Assembly (NCBI GenBank): GCA_964439395.1
Contig: CAYTNV010000001.1
Location: 234,620-298,619, forward strand
DNA length: 64,000 nucleotides
Source: JAUUSJ01 sp964439395
GTDB taxonomy: Bacteria; Bacillota; Clostridia; Lachnospirales; Lachnospiraceae
Direction: 5' to 3'
Shown here: piece after piece, positions 8,459 through 17,904 of the stretch
Numbering within the stretch: the stretch's first letter is position 1
How the letters are laid out: every line of letters starts with the position of its first letter
Made by a program: the position numbers and the translations under genes
Notes under the pieces: model-generated
The model's database searches: none
Told to the model about the DNA's origin: nothing
Seen by the model: the letters and a program-made list of their open reading frames with translations, nothing else

Positions 8459-10429
8459 TTATTTTTCTGTTAAAATAGATAAAATTTTATTGCTTCTTGC
8501 GATAAATGCTGTCATCTGTTCAGGAGAGAGAGGCTTATTCGCTAAGAGAGCAAGGTCAAAAAGCTGCTCACAAATAAGATTTACATTCTCTCCTTCTTTA
8601 TTGTTGAGAACATATTGAACAAGGCTATTATTGGAGTTTAATACTAATGTAAGGCTGTTTGCCGCCATACCAAACATACTTGGATCCATGCCAGCCATAC
8701 CGTACATTTTCATCATCTCATCCATTCTTCTAGCTTCCTCGGAGAGTGTAATCATGGAGGAAGTATTAGGGTCTTTTAATTTTTCGACTTTTACATTTAA
8801 TTTGTCGTTATTCAATGCTTTCTGGAAAATCTCTGTCAAAGCATCTGTCACTTCTTTTTGCTCTTCCTTATTCATCTCTTCCTTGAAATTTTCAGATAAA
8901 TCAGCGTCGATACGGAAGAACTTCACATCCTTATTGCTTGCTTCTAAGTGATTGATAAATGGAGCGTCGATATTATGAGTCAAGTAGACAGCATCGATGC
9001 CTTCTTTCTTAAACATATTGATATATTGAGACTGTGCGGATTCATCTGTTACATAGAAGACTTTATTTTCATAATTTTCTTTTCCAGCTTCCAAATAGTC
9101 AGGTAAAGTTAAATATTTGTTATCGATATTCTTAAATAAGATATAATCCTTCATCTTATCGTTGAATTTTGTATCTTTTAGGCAGCCAAATTTGATAAAT
9201 GGTCCGATATCATCCCAGTATTTTTCGTAGGATTCTCTGTCATTTTTACACATACCAGAAAGCTTGTCTGCCACCTTCTTAGTGATATAGTCAGAAATTT
9301 TCTTGACAAATCCATCATTTTGAAGAGCACTTCTAGATACGTTAAGTGGTAAATCAGGACAGTCGATAACACCCTTTAGGAGAAGTAAAAATTCAGGAAT
9401 AACTTCCTTGATATTATCTGCGATAAATACTTGACTATTATAAAGCTTAATTGTTCCCTCGATGGAATCATATTGTGTATCAATCTTAGGGAAGTAGAGA
9501 ATACCTTTTAAGTTGAATGGATAGTCCATATTTAAGTGAATCCAAAATAGTGGCTCTTTAAAATCCATAAATACTTTGCGGTAGAATTCTTTGTACTCAT
9601 CCTCTGTGCATTCATTTGGTCTCTTATTCCAGAGAGGATTGGTATCGTTTAATGGAGTTGGCTCTGTTTTTACTGGCTCGTTTTCCTCCGCTGTATCTTC
9701 TTCATCAAGCTTTACTTCATGTTCATCGGAAGTAATGTCTGTAGTTTCTTCCATATCAATTACATCTGGGATATCTTCTTTTGCTTCTTCCTCTTCGGCG
9801 TCAGCGTTTGTCAAATAAATTTCAATTGGCATAAAGGAGCAGTATTTTTGAATAACTTCTCTTGCACGGTACTCATTTGCGAATTCTGTGCTCTCGTCAT
9901 TTAAGTAAAGAGTAATCTCAGTTCCGCGTTCAGTACGTTCAGACTCTTCTAATGTGTACTCTGTACCTCCATCACATTCCCAGTAGACAGCTTTTGCTCC
10001 ATCCTTATAAGAGAGAGTATCGATGGTTACTTTATCAGCTACCATAAATGCGGAGTAGAATCCAAGACCAAAGTGACCGATAATCTGATCATCGTTTGTC
10101 TTATCTTGGTAATGTTCTAAAAATGCCTCAGCGCCAGAAAAGGCAATCTGTGTAATATACTCAACAACTTCTTCCTCTGTGAGACCTAGTCCGTTATCGA
10201 CAAATTTAATAGTTTTATCCTCTGGACTTACAATAACATCGATGCGGTATTTGGTTCCTTCTGGAGCCTCGAATTCGCCTAGCATATCTAATTTTTTTAA
10301 TTTTGTGATTGCGTCACAGCCGTTGGAGATTAATTCTCTTACAAAAATATCGTGGTCAGAATAGAGCCACTTTTTAATAATAGGAAAAATATTGTCGCTG
10401 TTAATGGATAATGATCCTTGTTTTGCCAT
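8459..10429 (-). CDS. htpG: Hsp90-family chaperone HtpG
   Basis: A 656-residue cytosolic ATP-dependent chaperone. The N-terminal GHKL ATPase domain has LISNGCDA (N box), DNGLGL and GHFGLGFYSA. The middle domain has the NVSRSALQ region, followed by the C-terminal dimerisation domain. Between N and middle domains (about residues 215-275) is an acidic insertion rich in Glu and Asp, longer than in E. coli HtpG and reminiscent of the charged linker of eukaryotic Hsp90. I place the start at ATG 10429 (MAKQGSL) because AAGGAG lies nine bases upstream; the in-frame ATG at 10438 overlaps that site. A CIRCE operator and a good promoter lie upstream, so HrcA control is expected. Confidence 0.95.
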   Translation of the reverse strand: MAKQGSLSINSDNIFPIIKKWLYSDHDIFVRELISNGCDAITKLKKLDMLGEFEAPEGTKYRIDVIVSPEDKTIKFVDNGLGLTEEEVVEYITQIAFSGAEAFLEHYQDKTNDDQIIGHFGLGFYSAFMVADKVTIDTLSYKDGAKAVYWECDGGTEYTLEESERTERGTEITLYLNDESTEFANEYRAREVIQKYCSFMPIEIYLTNADAEEEEAKEDIPDVIDMEETTDITSDEHEVKLDEEDTAEENEPVKTEPTPLNDTNPLWNKRPNECTEDEYKEFYRKVFMDFKEPLFWIHLNMDYPFNLKGILYFPKIDTQYDSIEGTIKLYNSQVFIADNIKEVIPEFLLLLKGVIDCPDLPLNVSRSALQNDGFVKKISDYITKKVADKLSGMCKNDRESYEKYWDDIGPFIKFGCLKDTKFNDKMKDYILFKNIDNKYLTLPDYLEAGKENYENKVFYVTDESAQSQYINMFKKEGIDAVYLTHNIDAPFINHLEASNKDVKFFRIDADLSENFKEEMNKEEQKEVTDALTEIFQKALNNDKLNVKVEKLKDPNTSSMITLSEEARRMDEMMKMYGMAGMDPSMFGMAANSLTLVLNSNNSLVQYVLNNKEGENVNLICEQLFDLALLANKPLSPEQMTAFIARSNKILSILTEK

Positions 10430-10602
10430 AAAATGCATCTCCTTTTTCTATAAAATATATATTGTTTTCAAAAAAATGATTTTATTCTAATGTTATCCCA
10501 TTTACGATAGAAAAAGAATTATCATAGTTCAAAATGTATATAAGTTATCTATCGAAATAGAGTGACACTAGTTTGTTAGGAAACTATCTTGTTCTGTTTA
10601 TT

Positions 10603-10631
10603 ATAATAATACGAAAGAAGTGGAATGTCAA
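10603..10631 (-). promoter_or_regulatory. htpG promoter
   Basis: On the minus strand, TTGACA (10631-10626) is followed after 17 bases by TATTAT (10608-10603), oriented toward htpG. This is a near-consensus SigA-type promoter immediately downstream of the CIRCE element. Confidence 0.75.
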
Positions 10632-10638
10632 GAGAAAA

Positions 10639-10665
10639 TTAGCACTCATTTTAAATGAGTGCTAA
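10639..10665. promoter_or_regulatory. CIRCE operator (HrcA binding site)
   Basis: TTAGCACTC-N9-GAGTGCTAA, a perfect match to the CIRCE consensus bound by the heat-shock repressor HrcA. It lies 7 bases upstream of the -35 box of the htpG promoter. HrcA itself is not in the window. Confidence 0.95.
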
Positions 10666-11000
10666 CAAAATCGAGGCGAATTTGGAAAAAATAATGTAAG
10701 TATAGAAAAAATACTAGCTATTTACTATAAAATATGTTAAAGTTGCTAGTAGACTGTCCGAGTTATTTTTAAGATGAAGGGCGAGAATTCTCGGTTATTC
10801 ATATCTGAGATAAAAATTTAGTAAAAGATATTATGGTAGGATAGAAACTATCCGAATCTAGCGCTTATGGAGTATATATAAGACATAAATTGTATTAACG
10901 AGGAGTGTAATGTACGACGAAGCAGGAAGCTTAGTAACTTGATTGCTGAGCAAAAAGATAAGAGGCAAAGAAGTCTTAGAGAAAAGGAAGAGTGAATTTT
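10666..11000. other. Intergenic stretch before the glycosyltransferase gene
   Basis: Nothing protein-coding is supported. There is no clear promoter. The last 60 bases are purine-rich and end in the ribosome site of the next gene. Confidence 0.4.
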
Positions 11001-12023
11001 ATGAAATTATTATCCATTGCGATTCCATGTTATAATTCAGAAAACTATATGAGAAAATGTATTGAATCTTTATTACCTGGCGGAGAGGAAGTTGAGATTT
11101 TGATTGTCAACGATGGTTCTAGTGATAGAACAGCGGAAATTGCCGAGGAATATGTAGAGAAATATCCAAGAATTGTTCGAGCGATTCATAAAGAGAATGG
11201 GGGGCATGGCTCTGCGGTAAATGCAGGGATTGCAAATGCTACCGGTTTATATTTTAAGGTTGTCGATTCAGATGACTGGGTAGATGAAAATGCCTACAGG
11301 GAGATTTTAGAGACATTGGCAGAGTTAGCTTCTGAGCAAAATGTAGATATGTTTATAAGTAACTTTGTATATGAGAAACAGGGAGTAAAGCGTAAAAAGG
11401 TAATGAGCTATCGGAGTGCATTTCCACAAAATCGTATTTTTACTTGGGATGATATTCGATTTTTGCGAAAGGGACAGTATATTTTAATGCATTCTGTTAT
11501 TTATAGAACGAAATTACTTAGACAATGCGGGTTAAAACTTCCAGAGCATACTTTTTATGTAGATAATATTTTTGTCTATTATCCATTGCCTTATGTAAAG
11601 ACAATGTACTATAAGAATGTAAATTTCTATCGCTATTTTATTGGAAGAGATGATCAGTCTGTACATGAATCTGTTATGATTAAAAGGATTGACCAACAGC
11701 TTCGAGTAAATAATATTATGATTGATGCTTATAAATTATCAGATCAGACAGTAATTAAGAATAAGAAGCTTCGCCATTATATGAGAAATTATTTAGAGAT
11801 TATTATGGTAGTTTCTTCTATTATGTTAATTCGATCTGGAACGGAGGAGAATCTAGAAAAGAAGTATGAACTTTGGAATTATTTGAAAAAGAAAGACAGT
11901 AATACGTATTATCATCTGAAATGGGGTGTTCTCGGAAGAACAATGAATCTTCCAGGAAGAGGAGGAAGAAAAATTTCAGAGATGGCATATAAGTTGGCAC
12001 AAAGATTCGTTGGATTTAACTAG
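11001..12023 (+). CDS. Family 2 glycosyltransferase
   Basis: A 340-residue GT-A fold enzyme starting MKLLSIAIPCYN at ATG 11001, chosen because AAAAGGAAG lies about ten bases upstream; the in-frame GTG at 10992 falls in that site. It shows the GT2 hallmarks: IPCYN at the start of the Rossmann-like half, EILIVNDGSSD for nucleotide binding, and the metal-binding DSDDW near residue 90. There is no membrane segment. It should transfer a sugar from a nucleotide-sugar onto a cell-surface glycan or lipid acceptor; the acceptor cannot be told. It is a single gene followed by its own terminator. Confidence 0.85.
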   Translation: MKLLSIAIPCYNSENYMRKCIESLLPGGEEVEILIVNDGSSDRTAEIAEEYVEKYPRIVRAIHKENGGHGSAVNAGIANATGLYFKVVDSDDWVDENAYREILETLAELASEQNVDMFISNFVYEKQGVKRKKVMSYRSAFPQNRIFTWDDIRFLRKGQYILMHSVIYRTKLLRQCGLKLPEHTFYVDNIFVYYPLPYVKTMYYKNVNFYRYFIGRDDQSVHESVMIKRIDQQLRVNNIMIDAYKLSDQTVIKNKKLRHYMRNYLEIIMVVSSIMLIRSGTEENLEKKYELWNYLKKKDSNTYYHLKWGVLGRTMNLPGRGGRKISEMAYKLAQRFVGFN

Positions 12024-12093
12024 AAGATAGTCTAGTTCATACGGATTGGCAGTTTATTAGATAGTAATTCGGCCATATATTAAGAATGGGAGT

Positions 12094-12129
12094 AAAAAAG
12101 AGATTTATGTGGACGTGAATCTCTTTTTT
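12094..12129 (+). terminator. Rho-independent terminator after the glycosyltransferase
   Basis: AAAAAAGAGATT and AATCTCTTTTTT form a 12-pair stem with a 12-base loop, ending in a T run. Confidence 0.85.
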
Positions 12130-12192
12130 ATATGGAGAAAATATAGTAGTTTAGTATATACGAATGATTGCAAAATGCAAAGGGAGGAAAAA

Positions 12193-13124
12193 ATGAGCAT
12201 AGAAGTTGTATTTCAACAAATGTTGGTAATTTTTATTATGGTTTTGATTGGATATTATCTATATAAAATATCAAAATTGGATGAACATTCGTCAAAGCAT
12301 ATTTCTGCAATTGTATCTAATGTATGTAATCCAGCAGTTCTCATTAATGCAGCTTTGACAAATACAATGCAGATTGGAATACAGGAATTTATTTCAGGAA
12401 TTTCTGTTTCTGTTTCCTTATATATAGCATTGATTTTGATTAGTTTTATTATTCCTAAAATTTTGCGCGTACAAAAAGGAACAGAGTTTGCCTATAAGAT
12501 GATGGTAATCTATGCGAATACAGGCTTTATCGGAATTCCACTTGTGGCGGCAGTGCTTCCCGATGCCCTATTTTATGTGACATTAAATAATATCGCATAT
12601 AGTATATTTTTTTATACACATGGTATTTTTGTTGTAGAAAGAGCGGCAGCACAGAAAAAAACGGGAGAGAGACAGAGCTTTTTAAAGAGTTTTATTAATG
12701 TAGGAACAGTATCCAGCTTAATATCTTTATTTTTGTATATTTTTCCAGTTGATATACCAACTGTATTGGACGAGACATTTCATTATATTGGAAGATCGAC
12801 AACATTTTTATCCATGCTCGTCATGGGAGTATCTCTTGGAAAAATGGGAATTAAAAATTTATTTATAGGAAAAAAATTATATACGTATTTACATTTATTC
12901 GTTTATTAGTTATTCCGATTGGCTTAATTTTCGTGATGAAAATCTTTTTTCATAATGAGTTATTAATAGGAGGAAATGCTTTTATGCTGGCGGTTCCAGC
13001 TGGAAGTATGCCACTTATTATCGCTCAGCAAAATGATATGGATACAGAAATATTATCTAGAGGAATTATTTTGAGTACGATTTTTTCTATTATTACAATT
13101 CCGATTGTGACATTATTTTTATAG
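12193..13124 (+). pseudogene. AEC (auxin efflux carrier) family permease, frameshifted
   Basis: The first part (ATG 12193 after GGGAGGAAAA, to a stop at 12909) encodes about 238 residues of a multi-spanning AEC permease, with GYYLYKIS and the conserved NPAVLI near residue 45. It ends abruptly in YTYLHLFVY. The next frame continues directly as FIRLLVIPIGLIFV and then the normal C-terminus with the AVPAGSMPLII motif to 13124. Together they make one full-length (about 310 residue) carrier, so a single missing base between about 12870 (a run of seven A) and 12890 breaks the gene. Substrates of this family include dicarboxylates and amino acids; here unknown. Confidence 0.8.
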
Positions 13125-13433
13125 GATGCAGAAAACTACGATTTATGAAATTTTGGAGATAAATGTTGAGAGTTTGGGGAAAACATAAAGGTTTTTTGTA
13201 AAACTTCCATTTATGTATTAGAAAAATATTATTAAAGTCTATATGTTTATACTAGAACTAACCGTTTGATAATATTATTTTAAGAAAAAAATAGTTAAGA
13301 CTAAAATTGACAAAAAATTAGTAGATTTTTCTGAAAAAGACGGTATAATAGAAATATAATATTAGAATAGAAAGGAATCGATTTTTTATGATAATATGAA
13401 AAAGGAAAAATAATAAGGAAGGGGTAATGATAT
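13125..13433. other. Intergenic stretch before the subtilase gene
   Basis: Very AT-rich. A TATAAT at 13344 is a possible -10 box but has no -35 box at a normal distance; a TTGACA at 13307 is too far away. No gene is seen. Confidence 0.4.
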
Positions 13434-16067
13434 ATGGGAAGAAAGTTTTTGGAGCAGATTTTTGTAATTATAATTGCAGTGGGTATTATTTTCTCATGTA
13501 TTGCTAGTCAGACTTTTGCAGTGGAGAATCCTGGAGAATCGATGGATTCTACTTTAAAACAGTCAGAAATGTCTTCGGAATACATTAATGAGGATAGTGA
13601 AAAAGAAAGTACGGAATATATCGTATTGACGCAAGAAGAAAGTACAGAGTCTATTTCTTCAACACAAGGAGAAATAGACTTAGAAAATACAGAGGAAAGA
13701 CAAAAAGAAGAGAGCGATGCATTTATTTCTTCTACACAAAATGACGAAAATTTAGAGCAGACAGCACAAGAAGATATAGTGCAGGAAGATATAAATGAGG
13801 CAGAAAATCAAGAAGAGATAACACAGATGGGCGAAAATGACTCATCTGCGGAGGAAGATGAAATTGCATTACAAAAGACAAAAGTTATTCGAACATCTAG
13901 CTATGAACAATATTATGAGGAGAATATAAAATTAGTAGAGCAATATGGCTCTTCTTTTCATGCAGACAATTTGTATGCGGCAAGACGTATTCTTGGAAAA
14001 ATGAATCAAGAAATTAATCTTGAAAACTATGGGGCAGTTATTTTAGTTATTGGTCCAGACAATAGTTTTATTTTGCAGTTTGAGACAGAAGAGATGACAA
14101 AGCAGGCTTTTTTTGAGCTTAATCAACTAGAACAATTGGCGTACTGCGAATTGGATGCTGCAATGCCTGAAGTTGAGCCAGTTGAGGAAACTGATCAGAT
14201 AGCAGAAGATAATACGGATTGGGATATAGAGATGTTAGAGATAGACAAATATATACAATACGTGAAGGAAAAGGTAGGAACTAAGAGTATTACTGTATGT
14301 ATTTTAGACACTGGAACAGATGCAACTCATCCTAAGTTAAAAGATAGAATGAAGGAGGGAATACAGAAGGCTACTTATATCGATCATGATGGACATGGAA
14401 CACATGTAGCTGGAATTGTGGCAAAATGCACAGAGGGATTAAATGTAAGGATTCTTCCAATAGAAGGCGTTGGAGATTGGAGCTTGGCGGTCAATGGTAC
14501 AAAACTGGCAGTGAGTAAAGGAGCAAAAGTTGTTAATATGAGCTTTGGCACAACGTATTATGGAAATCCTATCAAAATGGATTGTTACGAGGCATTTCAT
14601 GATGCGATTAAAATGGCGTTGAATGCAGGTGTAAGTATTGTCACAGCAGCAGGAAATAATGGATATTCAAATTTGGCAATAGAAGATTATTATGAATGTC
14701 CTCCGCATTTTGGAGTAGAGGATGGTATTATTACAGTTGCCAGTATAGATAAAAATCAAAAGAGAGCATATGATTCCGGTCATGGTAGTGCTGTCGACCT
14801 CGCAGCTCCAGGTGTAGATATTTACAGTACATATTTGAATCATAGATATGCGTATATGAGTGGAACGTCTATGGCAGTACCTCATATTACAGCGATTATA
14901 GCGATGATGCGTCTAGTTAATCCTGAGAAATCACCGTCAGAGTTAGAAAATTTATTGAAGTCGTATTGTAAGGATAAAGGAGAAAAGGGGCGAGATGACT
15001 ATTATGGACAGGGAATTCCACAGATGAGTCGAGCAATTGCGGATATAGATAAATTAAATGCTAAGCATGTATGGGGTGAAAAATATACAATAGACAAAGC
15101 ACCGTCCTGTACAGAGACGGGAATAGAGAGTATTCATTGTGTCGATTGCGGTATGATAAAGCCAGGAAGTACGAGAACGGCTAAAGCGTTAGGTCATAAT
15201 AAACTTACTACTATTGTAAAAGCGAGCCTGACAAAATCAGGGAGTAGTACAGTGAAATGTAGCAGATGTTCTTATAGTAGTAAAAAGACAATTTATTATC
15301 CTAAGACAATCAAGTTGGAGAGGACGACTTATCAGTATACAGGAAAGGCGAAAAAGCCGGCTGTCATAATAATTGATTCGAAGGGAAATGAAATAGATGC
15401 CAGTAATTATACTGTACAGTACGAGGGAGGAAGAATACAAGCTGGAACCTATACAGTAAAGATTCAATTTAAGGGAAAATACTATAAAGGGACAGCTAAT
15501 AAAACATTTACAATCCAAGATAAAAGACCTTATCAAAAAATTGTCACAAAGAATTATGAGAAAGTATATGGGGATACTGCTTTTAAAGTAAAAGCAAGTT
15601 TGACAAGCGGAGATGGAAGTTTATCCTTTAAATCTAGTAATTCGAATGTTGCAACTATTAGTTCGTCTGGGAAAGTAACAATAAAGGGAGCGGGACAGAC
15701 GGTAATTACAATTACAGCGGCTGATACCGCTAATTATAAAAAAACATCGGTAAAATCTAATATTTTGGTTCGGCCAAAGGCAAATCGCATTATTAGCGTC
15801 AAGAATACAAGTTCGAAGCAAATGATAATTACTTGGGAAAAAACAAATGATGTGACAGGATATCGCCTTGTTTATTCAGAAAATTCTAATTTTACGAATT
15901 TAAAGAGTTTTACCTATAAGACGAATAAGACAGGAACAAGGACAGTGAATGCTCTCAAAAAAGGAAAGAAATATTATATAAAGATTTGCACATATGTGAC
16001 AGGGAAGGATGGGACGAAATACTATTCAGCGTGGAGTCCGACGAAGAGTATTACAATAACAAAATAA
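13434..16067 (+). CDS. Large secreted subtilisin-like (S8) protease with Ig-like and Fn3-like C-terminus
   Basis: An 877-residue exported protein. Signal peptide (about 1-30) ends near TFAVENP. An acidic Glu/Ser/Thr-rich stretch (about 30-150) precedes a propeptide-like region, then a peptidase S8 domain (about 255-540) with all three catalytic motifs: Asp in LDTGTDATHP, His in DGHGTHVAG and Ser in GTSMAVPH. The C-terminus holds a Cys-pair segment (CVDCG, CSRCS) common in clostridial surface proteins, a Big-type Ig-like domain and a fibronectin III-like domain. There is no sortase motif, so it is released or wall-associated through the C-terminal domains. Start ATG 13434 follows AAGGAAGGGG. 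It is monocistronic. Confidence 0.88.
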   Translation: MGRKFLEQIFVIIIAVGIIFSCIASQTFAVENPGESMDSTLKQSEMSSEYINEDSEKESTEYIVLTQEESTESISSTQGEIDLENTEERQKEESDAFISSTQNDENLEQTAQEDIVQEDINEAENQEEITQMGENDSSAEEDEIALQKTKVIRTSSYEQYYEENIKLVEQYGSSFHADNLYAARRILGKMNQEINLENYGAVILVIGPDNSFILQFETEEMTKQAFFELNQLEQLAYCELDAAMPEVEPVEETDQIAEDNTDWDIEMLEIDKYIQYVKEKVGTKSITVCILDTGTDATHPKLKDRMKEGIQKATYIDHDGHGTHVAGIVAKCTEGLNVRILPIEGVGDWSLAVNGTKLAVSKGAKVVNMSFGTTYYGNPIKMDCYEAFHDAIKMALNAGVSIVTAAGNNGYSNLAIEDYYECPPHFGVEDGIITVASIDKNQKRAYDSGHGSAVDLAAPGVDIYSTYLNHRYAYMSGTSMAVPHITAIIAMMRLVNPEKSPSELENLLKSYCKDKGEKGRDDYYGQGIPQMSRAIADIDKLNAKHVWGEKYTIDKAPSCTETGIESIHCVDCGMIKPGSTRTAKALGHNKLTTIVKASLTKSGSSTVKCSRCSYSSKKTIYYPKTIKLERTTYQYTGKAKKPAVIIIDSKGNEIDASNYTVQYEGGRIQAGTYTVKIQFKGKYYKGTANKTFTIQDKRPYQKIVTKNYEKVYGDTAFKVKASLTSGDGSLSFKSSNSNVATISSSGKVTIKGAGQTVITITAADTANYKKTSVKSNILVRPKANRIISVKNTSSKQMIITWEKTNDVTGYRLVYSENSNFTNLKSFTYKTNKTGTRTVNALKKGKKYYIKICTYVTGKDGTKYYSAWSPTKSITITK

Positions 16068-16083
16068 AAATATAGTTTATATC

Positions 16084-16191
16084 AGATGGGGAATGACTTC
16101 CGCCTCTATAGGCGGTAAGAAACAAATCAATATCAGTGGAGGGAGTCAATCTCCCATCTAATATATGCTCTGCCAAGACTCGCAAGCGAGC
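16084..16191. repeat. Palindrome-rich intergenic element
   Basis: AGATGGG (16084) pairs with CCCATCT (16153). Inside are CCGCC-TCTATA-GGCGG and GGGAG-TCAAT-CTCCC, and beyond lies CTCGCAAGCGAG. The GC-rich nested hairpins contrast with the AT-rich surroundings and resemble right ends of IS200/IS605-type elements. It also lies where a terminator for the subtilase gene is expected. Confidence 0.45.
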
Positions 16192-16230
16192 CTTGAATAT
16201 AAAAAAAGCAAATAAGAATGTGAGGAAGAA

Positions 16231-16518
16231 ATGATGGAACATTTGACACAACAAGAAGTGATGAGATTAGTTTATAAAATAAATGGAGAGCTAAAACTCA
16301 CACCAGAGGAGGAAATGAGACTATCTCATACATTAGAATGTGGGATATGTGAAAAGCAGATTGCGCAATGTCTTGAAATTTTAAAATTCATGCAGCCAAG
16401 CTATGTGCAAAATTTTGTTAGCAATATCGGTGGCAAAAAGCAAGAATTTGAGGAAGAGGAGTTGGACGAGTTTGATGAGGAATTAGCAGAGTATAAGGCA
16501 GATTTTGAAGAAGAATAA
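16231..16518 (+). CDS. Small acidic protein with HX3CX2C motif
   Basis: A 95-residue protein beginning at ATG 16231 (or the adjacent ATG 16234), preceded by GAGGAAG. Near residue 35 it has HTLECGIC, the HX3CX2C arrangement found in zinc-binding anti-sigma factors (zf-HC2), flanked by a helix EEEMRLS before and IAQCLEIL after. The C-terminal 30 residues are almost all Glu, Asp and Leu. There is no membrane segment and no neighbouring sigma factor, so an anti-sigma role is only a possibility. It precedes dus by 28 bases and may be co-transcribed with it. Confidence 0.6.
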   Translation: MMEHLTQQEVMRLVYKINGELKLTPEEEMRLSHTLECGICEKQIAQCLEILKFMQPSYVQNFVSNIGGKKQEFEEEELDEFDEELAEYKADFEEE

Positions 16519-16546
16519 TTTAACAGTATAGAGAAAGGAGAAATTT

Positions 16547-17587
16547 ATGAAATATTATATGGCGCCGATGGAGGGTGTGACGACATATATTTTTCGACGG
16601 GCTTATCAAAATCACTATGAGCCGATGGATAAATATTTTATTCCTTTTTTTGTGCCGCATCTTCAAAAAAAATTTACGACGAAAGAAAAAAATGAATTAG
16701 ATTTGGAGCATAATAGGGGAATGACAGTTATTCCTCAGATTTTGACATCCAATGCAGAGGATTTTATTCGTCTGGCAAGAAATATTCAGGAATTGGGATA
16801 TGAGGAGATTAATCTAAATCTCGGTTGCCCCTCTAAGACTGTTGTTTCTAAGGGAAGGGGGGCAGGATTTTTAGATGAGCCAGATAAGTTGGATCGTTTT
16901 TTGGAAAAGATTTATGCTGAGCTTACAGACATGAAGATTTCGATTAAAACAAGAATTGGAAAAGACGATTCTGATGAGTGGGAAGATTTACTTGCTATCT
17001 ATGAGAAATATCCTCTGGAGGAGCTTATCATTCATCCAAGACTGCAGATAGATTATTATAAAAATATACCTCAGTGGGATAAAATGAGATATGCCTTAGA
17101 GAATAGTAAACATTCTCTTTGTTATAATGGAGATATTTTTACGATAGAAGGATATAAGAAATGGAGAAAACAATTTGTCGATGTAGACTGTATTATGCTT
17201 GGGAGAGGTCTGATTGCAAATCCAATCTTGAGAGAAAAGATAGAAAATGAGGTGGAAAAAGAGAAAGCGTTATACGAAATAAATCCATCTCGAGTATTAG
17301 AACAGTTAGAAAAATTGAATGTCACGATGGATGAAAAGAATGAAGATAAATGCTTGGATTTGGAGAGATTTCAAAAATTTCATAATGAAGTTTACGAGGC
17401 GTATAAAGAGATTTTATCAGGAGATAGAAATATACTTTTTCGTATGAAGGAGCTTTGGGCGTATTTTAGTCTTTCATTCCCAGATGAAAGAAAACTGTGG
17501 AAGAAAATTCAAAAATGTGAGCGGTGTGTCTTGTATGAGTCAATTGTGGGTGAGTTTTTTTCTAGAAGTATAGAAAAAATAAAGTAA
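16547..17587 (+). CDS. dus: tRNA-dihydrouridine synthase
   Basis: A 346-residue flavoenzyme that reduces uridines in the tRNA D-loop with NADPH. It starts MKYYMAPMEGVT at ATG 16547 after AAAGGAG. The FMN-binding TIM barrel has the family motif NLGCPSKTVVSKGRGAGF with the catalytic Cys, and IKTRIG and GRGLIANP at later strands. The C-terminal helical domain is somewhat longer than in DusB. A strong terminator follows. Which D-loop position it modifies cannot be told. Confidence 0.92.
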   Translation: MKYYMAPMEGVTTYIFRRAYQNHYEPMDKYFIPFFVPHLQKKFTTKEKNELDLEHNRGMTVIPQILTSNAEDFIRLARNIQELGYEEINLNLGCPSKTVVSKGRGAGFLDEPDKLDRFLEKIYAELTDMKISIKTRIGKDDSDEWEDLLAIYEKYPLEELIIHPRLQIDYYKNIPQWDKMRYALENSKHSLCYNGDIFTIEGYKKWRKQFVDVDCIMLGRGLIANPILREKIENEVEKEKALYEINPSRVLEQLEKLNVTMDEKNEDKCLDLERFQKFHNEVYEAYKEILSGDRNILFRMKELWAYFSLSFPDERKLWKKIQKCERCVLYESIVGEFFSRSIEKIK

Positions 17588-17589
17588 AA

Positions 17590-17637
17590 ATAATCTCGTA
17601 TTATAATTAATTTTTTTAGTTATAATGCGAGATTATC
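17590..17637 (+). terminator. Rho-independent terminator after dus
   Basis: AATCTCGTATTATAATT pairs with AGTTATAATGCGAGATT around a T-rich loop; located within ten bases of the dus stop. Confidence 0.85.
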
Positions 17638-17713
17638 TTGATATTATTAGAAAATAAGGATAGATATAGAGAGATTCATTGAAAATTCAAGAAAATTCAT
17701 CTCAATCGTATTG

Positions 17714-17742
17714 TTGACAGAAAAAAATTTATATGCTATCAT
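17714..17742 (+). promoter_or_regulatory. Urease operon promoter
   Basis: TTGACA at 17714, a 17-base spacer, then TATCAT at 17737. It is the only clear promoter between the dus terminator and ureA. Confidence 0.8.
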
Positions 17743-17770
17743 ACGACTAGTTTTGAAGGATAGAATGACG

Positions 17771-17810
17771 AAGGTGTCAACACCATATGGTGTTGGCGCC
17801 TTTTCTTTTT
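17771..17810 (+). terminator. Terminator-like hairpin in the urease leader (possible attenuator)
   Basis: AAGGTGTCAACACC, loop ATAT, GGTGTTGGCGCCTT: 14 pairs including two G-U, followed by TTCTTTTT. It begins about 28 bases after the predicted transcription start and 95 bases before ureA. As placed, it would stop transcription before the operon unless antiterminated. Confidence 0.75.
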
Positions 17811-17904
17811 CTAATTTTGGACAAAACGATATGAGAACTCGAAAATGAGAGGATATGGATTATCCCAATAATTACAAGATTTTTTAGAAGAATGGAGGAA
17901 AAAT

